From the NCBI GenBank assembly GCA_964482585.1, contig CAYZYO010000009.1, positions 1-28,022 of the forward strand: a stretch of DNA of 28,022 nt. Direction: 5' to 3'. Shown here piece by piece: positions 12,806 to 21,906 of this stretch. The DNA comes from CAYZYO01 sp964482585 (GTDB lineage: Bacteria > Bacillota > Syntrophomonadia > Syntrophomonadales > Syntrophomonadaceae). Position 1 is the stretch's first letter; each line of letters begins with the position of its first letter. The notes under the pieces were generated by a model. The model saw only the letters and a list, made by a program, of their open reading frames with translations. It had not been told where the DNA came from and ran no database searches. The position numbers were made by a program, and so were the translations under genes.

Positions 12806-14710
12806 ATGGATCGTCTTGGACAAAACAAATATAAAGAGAACCTGCCATTGGATACGGTTCAAAAAATCAGGAATATCCTGCATAGCCTTGACATATATAC
12901 CATCGATAAATGGACAGACTCAAAGGTTGATGAGTGTTACTCGGTGAGGGTGGAAATTGCCGGTACCAGAATAGGTCAAAACGGTAAGGGTGCAACCCCT
13001 GAATTCGCTTTGGCCAGTGCATATGCTGAGCTGATGGAGCGAGTGCAGAACGACTTGGCCTATACAGGCGATTATGACGAAGATGTTTGGGAGCATTGTG
13101 GTTTTTACTATGCTCCGGACGAAAGACTTATGAGCTTGAAGGAATTGGCCCAAGAAGATAACCCGTGGATAGATACTATTCTTGAATCATTAAGACAAAA
13201 AGATAATGAAATCAGGCCCCCAGGAGATGCACTTAAAGCGGTTGCAGCCAGGCTTTTTGGTTCTGAAGGAGTAAAGGACGAAAGATTTGAATCACTTAAA
13301 CCGTGGAGTTTTGCTATACCAAAAGGATGCCAGCATGATTTCGTGGCCATCCCTTTTTACAGCCTGAAAGCTGACCGCTTGTATTATATACCGGTGTCTA
13401 TACTAAAAGCGTTATATGGCAGCAATGGAACATGTGCCGGAAATACCCCTGAAGAAGCGCTGGTGCAGGGGTTGTCAGAGCTGTTGGAGCGCCACTCTAA
13501 TGTAAAAATCATAAATGAAAGAATAACACCACCTACCATACCTGAGTGGTATTTGGCTAAATATGAACGTCTATACGGTGTTATACAGCAAATAAAAAAT
13601 ATGGGGAAATACAAAGTGATAGTCAAAGACTGCTCTCTTGGCAGCGGATTCCCGGTTATAGCCTCGGTGCTTATTGATCTTCATCTACAGACATATGTGG
13701 TGAAGTTTGGAGCCCATCCGGTATTTGAAATTGCGTTGGAAAGAACGCTGACGGAGATGTTTCAGGGCCGGGACATATCATCGGCAGCTAAATCATGCTG
13801 GCTATCTGACGGTTTTGAGCATGTGGGCAGGCTGGACAATCTGCATAACATATTAAAAGTGGCTTCAGGACAGTATCCCCAACATTTCTTTGCCGATAAC
13901 CACAGTTACGAGTTTGCTCCCTTTCATGAAAATGCCGGGAAATCCAACAGTGAGCTCTTAAGATTTGCAGTTGATAAGCTGGTTGCTAAAGGCTGCGATA
14001 TTATGGTCCGCGATGTATCATATCTGGGGTTCTGCAGCTTCCAGATTGTTGTGCCTGGCTATAGTGAGCTCTTTAATTTTGGCACGCAGAGATTGAAAGA
14101 AAAAAGAACCTTTGATTCTGCTAAGAAAATTATCCGGCAGCTGCCTGATGCCTCTGATGCTGAGGTGGAGAAATTGGTCAGGTATATGCTGTATAAAAGA
14201 AACTGGATACTTGAAAACAGCCTGGAGTTTACCAGCGGATTGCCTTTGCAAGAGGGCTTTCCTGGTGGTCAAATGGCGGCAGATGTTTTGCTGGCTGCAT
14301 GCTGTTACCGGTTGGGACGATTAAAGGAGGCATATCATGGATTCAAATATATTGCGGCATTTATGAGGAGCAATAATATCGCCGGGGCAGATTATTACGC
14401 TTGTATGAGGGACTATGTAGGGGCGTTGATGGGCGGTATGGGTCATGATGAGGTGGTCGGATTTTTAAATAAATTTTATAATAGTAATATTTTGAACCGG
14501 GTTAGCAGATATGCTGAAAAACCTGGTGAAATTCTAAAGCATCTCTATTCGTCCCTGGATTGCTTCAACTGCAATTTATGCCATGCCAGTGAGCACTGTT
14601 CTTACCCCGTTATAAAAAAAGTGCGGCTCAGGTTAAAGGAAAGTTATCTTGAAAGTAGAATAGACCAGCAAAAGACCGGTATAAAAATGAGCAGCATCTT
14701 GACAATGTAG
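12806..14710 (+). CDS. YcaO-domain RiPP enzyme, copy 2
   Basis: This 634-residue paralogue of the enzyme at 7148 has matching blocks throughout: IRNIL, CYSVRVEIAGT, NGKG, ASAYAELMERVQND (SxxxExxER), NTPEEALVQGLSELLERHSN, YKVIVKDCSLG, ALERTLTEMFQG, DVSYLGFCSFQIVVPGYSE. The C-terminal cysteine cluster is also kept as CFNCNLCHASEHC, with the same C-x2-C-x2-C-x5-C spacing. ATG 12806 has CGGAGG 6 bp upstream. Compared with copy 1 it has longer inserts in the first third (REKDNEIRPPGD region). Its last residues (SSILTM) are read from the wrong frame of a fused leader-peptide remnant, so the original C-terminus was probably a little shorter or different. Two YcaO proteins imply two modifications or a heteromer. 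Confidence 0.88.
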   Translation: MDRLGQNKYKENLPLDTVQKIRNILHSLDIYTIDKWTDSKVDECYSVRVEIAGTRIGQNGKGATPEFALASAYAELMERVQNDLAYTGDYDEDVWEHCGFYYAPDERLMSLKELAQEDNPWIDTILESLRQKDNEIRPPGDALKAVAARLFGSEGVKDERFESLKPWSFAIPKGCQHDFVAIPFYSLKADRLYYIPVSILKALYGSNGTCAGNTPEEALVQGLSELLERHSNVKIINERITPPTIPEWYLAKYERLYGVIQQIKNMGKYKVIVKDCSLGSGFPVIASVLIDLHLQTYVVKFGAHPVFEIALERTLTEMFQGRDISSAAKSCWLSDGFEHVGRLDNLHNILKVASGQYPQHFFADNHSYEFAPFHENAGKSNSELLRFAVDKLVAKGCDIMVRDVSYLGFCSFQIVVPGYSELFNFGTQRLKEKRTFDSAKKIIRQLPDASDAEVEKLVRYMLYKRNWILENSLEFTSGLPLQEGFPGGQMAADVLLAACCYRLGRLKEAYHGFKYIAAFMRSNNIAGADYYACMRDYVGALMGGMGHDEVVGFLNKFYNSNILNRVSRYAEKPGEILKHLYSSLDCFNCNLCHASEHCSYPVIKKVRLRLKESYLESRIDQQKTGIKMSSILTM

Positions 14711-14730
14711 CCGGAGGTCTGAACCTATAA
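14689..14730 (+). pseudogene. Truncated second copy of the VAGG leader-like peptide
   Basis: In a frame different from YcaO 2 the DNA reads EQHLDNVAGGLNL and stops. Bases 14692-14717 are identical to 9304-9329 in the small leader-like gene, and 14734-14749 repeat 9351-9366. Only the tail is left, fused to the end of YcaO 2 by deletion. Confidence 0.75.
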
Positions 14731-14756
14731 AATACCTGATGAAGGAAAGGAAGTTG

Positions 14757-16823
14757 ATGCTTAAAATGCCTGATATATGTATTGTCTCGATGCCGTACAA
14801 TCGGGTGCACATGCCTTCAATAGGGATTGGGCAACTGGTTTCTGCAGGAAAAGAAAGGGGTATTGATACTAAGGCGCTTTATGCGAACATCTGGTTCGCG
14901 GAAAAAATTGGCCTGGTCAATTATAATATAATATGCCATTTATTCAATCCAGCCAGCCTGTTGGCAGAATGGACCTTTTCCAAGGCAGCTTTCCCTGACT
15001 TTTGCGCAGATGATGACGAGTATATTTCTATGGCTGTTTCATCATATCATGACGAGGATTTTATAAACGATATTTTGAATATACATAGCGGATTTCAAAA
15101 AGCGGCGGAGTTTTTATTCCAGATGCGAAAAGAAGCAGGCGATTTTATTATTGAAGTAGCGGAAAGAATTTTGGATATGAAACCCAGGATTGTAGGATGC
15201 AGCTCAACTTTCCAGCAGCACTGCTCATCACTCGCACTGCTTAGAGCCTTAAAAGAGATGGACCCCAAGATCATAACGCTTATGGGCGGGGCAAATTGTG
15301 AAGCAGTTATGGGGCAGACCACATTAGGAAATTTTCCCTGGTTGGATTTTGTTATGTCTGGTGAATGCGACCTGATTTTCCCGGATTTTTGCGAGAAGGT
15401 TCTTGCCGGTGGAACTGGTGTAAAACAGGCTGAGATGCCTTACGGTGTTATTACCAGGGAATACGTGAAGACAGTCAGGGATAATGATATGACATCTCCG
15501 GTAGCATGGGTAGAAAATATGGAAAGTGTCCCTGTACCGGATTATACGGACTATTTTGAGGAGTTCGACCGCTTTGGTTATAAAGAGCAGGTAAAGCCTA
15601 GCCTGGTGATTGAAACATCCAGGGGATGCTGGTGGGGCCAAAAAAACAAATGCAAATTCTGCGGACTTAACGGGAAAACTGTAAAATTCAGAGTGAAGTC
15701 GTCAGATCGAGTGATTGATGAAATCAACACCCTGTCGAAAAAATATTCGATTCACAGGTTTTTTACTTCAGATAATATTATGGATATGAACCATTTTAAG
15801 GAACTTATACCCCGGATTTCACAAACACAGATAGAAGTACAGAAAACATCAGGTAATGAACCTGATCAGGCAAAACCGGAGTTTCCTAATCGGCCAGTTA
15901 AGAAAATGTTCTTTTTTGAGACCAAATCCAATTTAAACGAAGAACAGGTGATAGCTCTGAAGAATGCTGGCATCAACTGGATTCAGCCGGGTATCGAGAG
16001 TCTTAATGACCAATCCTTGAAGTTGATAAATAAGGGAAATTCTGCAATTGGTAATGTAGCTCTGCTTAAATATGCTATGGAAAACGGAATCAAAATATCA
16101 TGGAATTATCTTATTGGAATACCGGGAGAGAAAGACGATTGGAATACTGAAGTTGCCCAGTGGCTTCACTTGATTTATCATTTGGAACCGCCGGACAGTA
16201 TAGGCAACATCAGATTTGATCGCTTTAGTGAGTATTATAAGCATCCGGAAGAGTATGGCCTTAAGCTGTCACCATATAAAACCTATTCATATATCTACCC
16301 TATTGACAATCGGGAAATTGAGAATATTGCCAGCTTCTTTGAGGATTACAGCAATGAAGGACGAGGAAAAGGTCCGGGTGTTCAGCTTTTAAATGAATGT
16401 ATAAGAGAGTGGAGTGAACATTATTTTGCCGGGGGAGATTCTAACCAAAGTAGCGGCCTTTCAGCCGCAAAGATAAATAGTAAAAAGCCTCAACTCATAA
16501 TAGGTGAGGGAGAAGATTTTACCCTTATAACCGACACCAGGACTTGTGCATTAAATAAGGAATACTGTCTTGAGGGACTTGAACATAAAGTGTATAAATT
16601 CTGCAGGCAGCCCCGGCAGACTGTTCGAATGTTGGATGACTTTAATCGGCACTATGGACTGGAAATAAACCGCCGGGAAATGGATAAGATTTTAGGCAGG
16701 CTGGACGAATGGAAGCTAGTTTTGACTTTGGGGGGCAAGGTATTAAGCCTGGCTACCCGCGAAACCGCTTTCAATAAAAACAGGGCTGGTAAACCCATCC
16801 CATCATTCGAATGGCTCAAGTGA
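14757..16823 (+). CDS. B12-binding radical SAM RiPP maturation enzyme
   Basis: The protein has 688 residues. It begins with a B12-binding-like domain (ICIVSMPYNRVHMPSIGIG; later IVGCSSTFQQH and LMGGANCE). The radical SAM domain carries ETSRGCWWGQKNKCKFCGLN, whose Cys spacing C-x7-C-x2-C is the mark of the 'RiPP maturation radical SAM protein 1' class (TIGR03975 type), then IQPGIESL and WNYLIGIPGE. Such enzymes use SAM and a 4Fe-4S cluster, and cobalamin-binding relatives often C-methylate unactivated carbons. That would suit a Val/Ala-rich core, but the reaction here is inferred. A linker near 15815-15905 (TSGNEPDQAKPEF) looks longer than usual. ATG 14757 follows AAGGAAAGG by 6 bp. The ATG at 14766 is possible. 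Confidence 0.9.
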   Translation: MLKMPDICIVSMPYNRVHMPSIGIGQLVSAGKERGIDTKALYANIWFAEKIGLVNYNIICHLFNPASLLAEWTFSKAAFPDFCADDDEYISMAVSSYHDEDFINDILNIHSGFQKAAEFLFQMRKEAGDFIIEVAERILDMKPRIVGCSSTFQQHCSSLALLRALKEMDPKIITLMGGANCEAVMGQTTLGNFPWLDFVMSGECDLIFPDFCEKVLAGGTGVKQAEMPYGVITREYVKTVRDNDMTSPVAWVENMESVPVPDYTDYFEEFDRFGYKEQVKPSLVIETSRGCWWGQKNKCKFCGLNGKTVKFRVKSSDRVIDEINTLSKKYSIHRFFTSDNIMDMNHFKELIPRISQTQIEVQKTSGNEPDQAKPEFPNRPVKKMFFFETKSNLNEEQVIALKNAGINWIQPGIESLNDQSLKLINKGNSAIGNVALLKYAMENGIKISWNYLIGIPGEKDDWNTEVAQWLHLIYHLEPPDSIGNIRFDRFSEYYKHPEEYGLKLSPYKTYSYIYPIDNREIENIASFFEDYSNEGRGKGPGVQLLNECIREWSEHYFAGGDSNQSSGLSAAKINSKKPQLIIGEGEDFTLITDTRTCALNKEYCLEGLEHKVYKFCRQPRQTVRMLDDFNRHYGLEINRREMDKILGRLDEWKLVLTLGGKVLSLATRETAFNKNRAGKPIPSFEWLK

Positions 16824-16850
16824 ATCAAGGTACCTGTTCCCCATGATTCA
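16821..16850. repeat. REP-like palindrome overlapping the radical SAM stop codon
   Basis: TGAATCA (16821-16827) pairs with TGATTCA (16844-16850) around GGTACCTGTTCCCC. The radical SAM stop TGA is the first codon of the repeat, so the element probably supplies the present stop. It is also a candidate end of the enzyme transcript. Confidence 0.6.
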
Positions 16851-16884
16851 CTTAGTTCACTTAAGTTAGGATGTAATTGATTTT

Positions 16885-19188
16885 ATGGAAGAAATTAAAA
16901 GGGTACATCATAAAACATTAATAGTGGCAGTATGTCTATTGTTGATTATTATGGCATTTACTGGCTTTGTGAATTTTATGAGTTTTTCCGACAATTATAA
17001 TAATTCTTTAGTTAATACATATTCAGTTGCTGGACAGGAATCCGTTAGAAAAATTGAATATGCAATTCATTACGGCAAACCGATAGATAATTATTATGGT
17101 ATGAATGATATGTTAAAGGAGTTAAAAGATGTTATACCTGAAGTTGAACAGGTAAAAATCGTTTCTCCCGGTGGTGATGTTTTATACGATATAAATGGTT
17201 TTGTTGGGGATAGCCAGTTGCCCGGTGAACTGGAAGCAACGGCTGGATTTAAGCAGGGCAATCTTAATGAAAACCTGAGTTACCAGTTTTATGGTGACAA
17301 GGCTTATATATTTATAAGAATTAATGATAATAACTTACATCATGTTGCCAGTATCATGATGGTCTTTCCGAAAAGCAGCTTTTTACAATTTAACAGTTAT
17401 TATTCAAAACAATTGGTTGGATACCTTGTGCTGATTGGAATTATAGCATTAATATTATTAGCCATAATTTTTTTCAAGACTGATTTTATTAAAAAAGACA
17501 GGTCAATGGATAAAAAAAGGGTTTTAATTGTATTTATTGTTGTTCTGGGGTCGGCTCAGCTCTTGTACAGTGGTGTAAATTATTTAATTTTTAAAAATGC
17601 CTATATTGACATGGCTTATAAAAGCAGAGATTTCATAGAAAATATAATGGAAAAAAACATTGAGGATGTTTACTCCAAGGGACTCAGTTTACAAGACATA
17701 GAAGGATTCGACGAATACCTGAATTCAATAAAAGACAGTTTACCGGAAATTGAGGATGTTAGTTTAGTTCCATCCCGGGAATTAAATCTTCAAAATGCTC
17801 ATAATCTGAGCAAAATTAAAGCTACGGTTTCTGCTGAGTACATAAACCAACAAATGTTGAGAATCATTTTAGACCTGTTAACGGTGTTGGTTATTTCCAT
17901 TTTGTTTATGATCGAAATAACCCTATTGGCTGTAATAATTATGACCAGAGATCGGTCAAAAGCCAAGAGTGACCAGGAGATTGACCCTGATGTTAGAACC
18001 AGCCACGGGCTGGTAAGGTCATTGGTTTTCTTTGTTAATCTTTCAGGGTGTATGGCTTTAACCTTTATTCCAGTTGTAATGAATAGTATTTACCAACCCT
18101 TTATGGGATTACCAAAAGATGTGATCTTGGGGTTGCCACTTTCCGCAGAAATGCTGGGGGGAGTACTGGCAATAATCCTTGCTGGTCGTTTGATTGACAG
18201 AAAAGGCTGGAGGTCGGTTTTGTTTATTGGTGTATTGTTCCTGGCAGTGGGGAATCTGCTGTCAGGACTGAGCAGCACGGTTCTTCCTTATATTTTATCC
18301 AGAGCTGTAGCTGGTTTAGGCTTAGGCTATATTTTAATGACTACACGCAGTTTAGCGGTTTCATTACCAGAACGGAATCTGGCTATTGCAGAATTTGGGG
18401 CCGGGTCTATAGCGGGGTTGAATTGTGGTGCAGTTATCGGAGGTATGTTGGCTGATAGGCTGGGATATGATGCAGTCTTCTTTTTAGCTGCGGTCAGCGC
18501 AATTGTTCCCTTTATTTTTGTTCGCAGGTTAATGATTGGATTTGAAATTGAAAAAAGAGAAACCAGTGATGTATCTGCATTGGCAAAGTTTGTCAATATC
18601 ATTGCAGATAAGAAAGCAATAATATTTTTAGCTTGTATATTCATACCCTTTTTCATCAGTGGGGCGTTTTTGGATTACTTTTTCCCGTTGCTTTTATCAA
18701 GTAATGATTTTTCTCAGAGCGATATAAGCAGAGGTGTTTTGTTATATGGTCTTTTCATAATTTATTTAGGACCAGTTTTAACCAAACTTTCTACTGAGAA
18801 ACTGGGAACCACCAATGGGATAATAGTTTCTATGATCATAGTGATTTCCGGCTTAGCAACCTTTATGCTTTTTGGTACTGTGGCCGCAGCCTTTGTGACA
18901 ATTATTTGTTTAGGAATTGCAGAGAGTTTCGGTGTATCCCTGGAGACCAGCTATTTCTTGAACTTAAAAGGTATTAAGGATTTGGAAATCAACAAAGGGG
19001 TAGCTTATTTCAGCTTTCTGGTTAACCTGAGTAGAATGGCAGGACCAATAGTATATGGTATGGCCTTATTATTAGGGATGAAAATGGGGGTGGGAGTGAT
19101 TTCCTTAGTATTAATCGTACTGTTATTCGGGTTTATCTTCTCTATAAGGTATATGAGATCCCAGAGTAATACTTTGGAAGTGAGTTAA
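16885..19188 (+). CDS. MFS transporter fused to two tandem extracytoplasmic sensor modules
   Basis: The protein has 767 residues. The first 355 form two units, each a membrane helix, an outside domain and a second helix: TM near 12-30, outside 31-175, TM 178-200; TM 213-235, outside 236-325, TM 330-352. The outside domains look duplicated: LKELKDVIPEVEQVKIV matches LNSIKDSLPEIEDVSLV in place and spacing, as in Cache/PAS-like sensors. From about residue 372 there is a 12-helix MFS carrier with the loop signature GRLIDRKGWRS and a second-half counterpart. MFS carriers are normally about 400 residues, so the sensor half is an addition. Role inferred: ligand-gated uptake or efflux, or product self-protection. 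ATG 16885 has only a distant AGGATG. The gene appears more AT-rich than the enzymes before it. Confidence 0.82.
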   Translation: MEEIKRVHHKTLIVAVCLLLIIMAFTGFVNFMSFSDNYNNSLVNTYSVAGQESVRKIEYAIHYGKPIDNYYGMNDMLKELKDVIPEVEQVKIVSPGGDVLYDINGFVGDSQLPGELEATAGFKQGNLNENLSYQFYGDKAYIFIRINDNNLHHVASIMMVFPKSSFLQFNSYYSKQLVGYLVLIGIIALILLAIIFFKTDFIKKDRSMDKKRVLIVFIVVLGSAQLLYSGVNYLIFKNAYIDMAYKSRDFIENIMEKNIEDVYSKGLSLQDIEGFDEYLNSIKDSLPEIEDVSLVPSRELNLQNAHNLSKIKATVSAEYINQQMLRIILDLLTVLVISILFMIEITLLAVIIMTRDRSKAKSDQEIDPDVRTSHGLVRSLVFFVNLSGCMALTFIPVVMNSIYQPFMGLPKDVILGLPLSAEMLGGVLAIILAGRLIDRKGWRSVLFIGVLFLAVGNLLSGLSSTVLPYILSRAVAGLGLGYILMTTRSLAVSLPERNLAIAEFGAGSIAGLNCGAVIGGMLADRLGYDAVFFLAAVSAIVPFIFVRRLMIGFEIEKRETSDVSALAKFVNIIADKKAIIFLACIFIPFFISGAFLDYFFPLLLSSNDFSQSDISRGVLLYGLFIIYLGPVLTKLSTEKLGTTNGIIVSMIIVISGLATFMLFGTVAAAFVTIICLGIAESFGVSLETSYFLNLKGIKDLEINKGVAYFSFLVNLSRMAGPIVYGMALLLGMKMGVGVISLVLIVLLFGFIFSIRYMRSQSNTLEVS

Positions 19189-19240
19189 AATTCTGATCTT
19201 ATTAAAACCGTTAAATTAAAAGAAATTGAGGTCTTCTAAA

Positions 19241-20383
19241 ATGAATCAAAGTATAAAGATGGTGGCTCTGTGCATGGTTTTGCTTGGTCTGCTAGCTGGA
19301 TGCTCTGGTGATTTAGCAGAACAAAGAGAAATATGCGCTGAGCAGGGAGAAAACATTATTATTGGAGTACCGGTTCCACTGGAATTTGCCGAAGAAAACA
19401 CTAAGTTTATAAAGGGAATAGACCTGGCACTTGAAAATATCAACGCTGAAGGAGTTAACGGTAAAAAAGTCGAACTGGTATTTGCGGATGACAAAGGAGA
19501 TTTTAAAACAGCTGTTGATATAGCCCAGGAATTCAGCAACAATACCTGCATGCTAGCAGTTATTGGGCATTGGTTTTCCGATATCTGCATACCGGTATCG
19601 AACATATACGAAGAAGCTGGAATGTTGACAGTTGTGCCAACAGTGTCCAACCCTGATTTAACTGCAAAAGCGTATAAGTACGTTTTTCAGAGTATTGTTA
19701 ATGATAAAGAAATTGCTAAAGAGATGTGCAGGTATGCCAAAAGTAATGGATATACAAGGGCGGTGGTTTATTATGAAGAGAGTTCCTACGGTGAGAACCT
19801 GGCCGATGCCTTAGAGAATCAGGCTCAAGAAAACGGTATTAAAATTGTTGACAGAAGTTCCGGCTTAGTAACTAAAGAGCAGATTAGAAGAGCTTACGAT
19901 AAGTGGAGGGCTTTGAATTTTGATGTTGTTTTGCTCGCTCTGAATATGCCTGAAGGTGCTGATTTCATCAGAGAATTAAGAGACTTAAATCAGGATGTGG
20001 GTATTGTTTCGGCTGATGGATTAGATGTGGATAGTTTCATTGAAGCACTTGGTAATGATGCAGAGGGTGTAGCAATTGCTACTACCTATAGTCCTTATAA
20101 TAATACTCCTGAGTTGGAACGTTTTACTCAGGAATATCAGGAAAAATATGATGAACTGCCTGATGTATGGGCAATACAGGGATATGAATCACTGCAGCTT
20201 ATTGTTCAGGCCATAAGAAAAACCAATAGTTATTCACCGGCTGCATTAGCTGATTATTTACATAACATGGAACCATGGCAAACCATTTTGGGTAGAACTA
20301 GTTTCAATGAGTACGGTGAAATTGAAGGTAGACAAATCTATAAAAAAATAGTTGTTGATGGACAGTTTAAGTATCTCGATTGA
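19241..20383 (+). CDS. Substrate-binding lipoprotein, branched-chain amino acid/amide type
   Basis: The protein has 380 residues. A lipoprotein signal (MNQSIKMVALCMVLLGLLAG) leads to lipobox LAGC, so the mature protein is anchored outside the membrane. The body is a type I periplasmic-binding fold (Peripla_BP_6/LivJ-like): IIIGVPVPL, KGIDLALENINAEGVNGKKV, FADDKGDFKTAVD, AVIGHWFSD, VYYEESSYGENLA and a final TSFNEYGEIEGRQIYKKIVVDGQF. These bind branched-chain amino acids, amides or urea. ATG 19241 follows GAGG by 9 bp; the TTG at 19226 is less likely. No LivH/M/F/G permease lies in the window. It follows the sensor-MFS gene by 52 bp, so it may present a ligand to that protein's outside domains rather than feed an ABC importer. 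That pairing is inference. Confidence 0.85.
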   Translation: MNQSIKMVALCMVLLGLLAGCSGDLAEQREICAEQGENIIIGVPVPLEFAEENTKFIKGIDLALENINAEGVNGKKVELVFADDKGDFKTAVDIAQEFSNNTCMLAVIGHWFSDICIPVSNIYEEAGMLTVVPTVSNPDLTAKAYKYVFQSIVNDKEIAKEMCRYAKSNGYTRAVVYYEESSYGENLADALENQAQENGIKIVDRSSGLVTKEQIRRAYDKWRALNFDVVLLALNMPEGADFIRELRDLNQDVGIVSADGLDVDSFIEALGNDAEGVAIATTYSPYNNTPELERFTQEYQEKYDELPDVWAIQGYESLQLIVQAIRKTNSYSPAALADYLHNMEPWQTILGRTSFNEYGEIEGRQIYKKIVVDGQFKYLD

Positions 20384-20532
20384 ACTTAATTGAGAGTATT
20401 TTCATAATTAAAGATCCATTGCCTCTAATTAGTGAACTTTGGATGCTTCAGTTTTGATTCAGGATTACTAAAAAAAGGGATGGATCCAATTATGCAAAAT
20501 CCTCGAGTAATAATTAAGGAAGGAATAAGTTC

Positions 20533-21876
20533 ATGTCAGAAAAAAATATTTACCGAAAAGTATCTCTGGATCGTTTGTCATCTCCAGAAGAACTTGATCA
20601 GCGGTTAACAGTAACCTCACCTATTGGCTGGTTATCCATGCTGGCTATTGGAGCATTAGTTTTTGTTACCATCATATGGGGAATCTTTGGCAGTATATCC
20701 AACAAGGCAGTGGGCCGGGGTATTATTATTTCCAGCAGTGGTGTTACCAGTGTTATTCATCATGCTACTGGTCAGATATCAGACGTGAGTATTGATGATG
20801 GTGATTATGTTGAGAAAGGTCAGGTAATAGCCAGAATTGACCAAAGCGAACTTATTAGAGAGATCAATAAATACAAAGCAGATTTAGCGGCTGCCCGAGC
20901 AATCGATTTAGAAAAGATGGAGTTGAATGACAGTAAACTCAATTTCAATATATTTGGGAAGATTAGCCAAATGTATAATAACTATGAAGCAGCCCGGGCA
21001 TCTCTGGAAACCCAAAAGGCATACTACAATACTCAAAAAACACAAGCCGAGTATGAGTTGGAACAGGCAAGAAGCCAATATGAAGAAAGCCTGGAAAAAT
21101 GTAATAGCGCTAATATTCTATATGAAAATGGTGCTATATCAGAAATTGATTTTAATAATGCTAAACGACAATTGTCTGTAAGCGAGTTGGCTTTTGAGAA
21201 TAAAAAGCAGAATTATCATGAATTGCCTCTATCACAGCTGTTAGAGGCAGAGATCAATTTTGCAGCCCAAAAACAATTGCTTAAGGACACAATTACGGTG
21301 TCCATATTAGATTTGGAGAAAGATATAGAAAAAATGCAGCGAGATTTGCTTAATAACAGTGAAATAATTGCCAGTGCTTCCGGCCGGGTGCTGGAAATGC
21401 GGGTTAAGAAAGGTGATATAGTTCAGGCTGGAGGGGCTGTGTGTACTATTTCTGAAGAGAAGGACCAAAGCGAATCACTGGAAGCTGCTGTTTATGTGCC
21501 AGTGGGGCAGGGCAAAAAGATAACGCCCGGAATGGAAGTGAATATATCACCTTCGACAGTTAAAAAAGAAGAACATGGATTTATGCTGGGGAATGTGGTT
21601 TCTGTTTCCAAATATCCAGCAAGTGCCCAGGGAATGATGCTGACCTTGGGGAATAGTGAACTGGTGCAACAGTTATCCGGTAATGATGCACCAATTGAGG
21701 TCAGAGTAAAGCTGGTCATGGATAGTACGACTATAAGTGGCTACAAATGGTCAACACCTGAGGGGCCGCCTATTGTAATAGATGAAGGTACCTTTTGTTT
21801 AGGGGAAGTCAAGGTGGAAGAAAACAGGCCTATCAGCATGGTAATACCTTTTATTAAAAAGATCTTACCGATATAA
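20533..21876 (+). CDS. HlyD-type adaptor of an NHLM bacteriocin export system
   Basis: This 447-residue membrane-fusion protein starts SLDRLSSPEELDQRLTVTSP, the recognisable opening of the NHLM bacteriocin secretion protein family (TIGR03794 type). One membrane helix lies at about residues 33-54 (GWLSMLAIGALVFVTIIWGI). The half-lipoyl GQISDVSIDDGDYVEKGQVI is followed by a long coiled coil (about 110-285, rich in KADLAAARA and AEYELEQARSQYEE) and the second half-lipoyl SASGRVLEMRVKKGDIVQAG. It would join the two ABC proteins downstream into an export complex for the processed peptide. The ribosome site is AAGGAAGGA. It is the first gene of the export operon, preceded by a 149-bp gap in which I see no clear promoter. 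Confidence 0.92.
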   Translation: MSEKNIYRKVSLDRLSSPEELDQRLTVTSPIGWLSMLAIGALVFVTIIWGIFGSISNKAVGRGIIISSSGVTSVIHHATGQISDVSIDDGDYVEKGQVIARIDQSELIREINKYKADLAAARAIDLEKMELNDSKLNFNIFGKISQMYNNYEAARASLETQKAYYNTQKTQAEYELEQARSQYEESLEKCNSANILYENGAISEIDFNNAKRQLSVSELAFENKKQNYHELPLSQLLEAEINFAAQKQLLKDTITVSILDLEKDIEKMQRDLLNNSEIIASASGRVLEMRVKKGDIVQAGGAVCTISEEKDQSESLEAAVYVPVGQGKKITPGMEVNISPSTVKKEEHGFMLGNVVSVSKYPASAQGMMLTLGNSELVQQLSGNDAPIEVRVKLVMDSTTISGYKWSTPEGPPIVIDEGTFCLGEVKVEENRPISMVIPFIKKILPI

Positions 21877-21906
21877 GTAGTATGCTTAAATTTTGAGGTG
21901 ATATTT

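Noticed and set aside
20384..20532. Small gene or promoter before the export operon
   Set aside because: A short ATG frame near 20480 overlaps the HlyD gene out of frame and lacks coding character; no -35/-10 pair or ECF motif is convincing.
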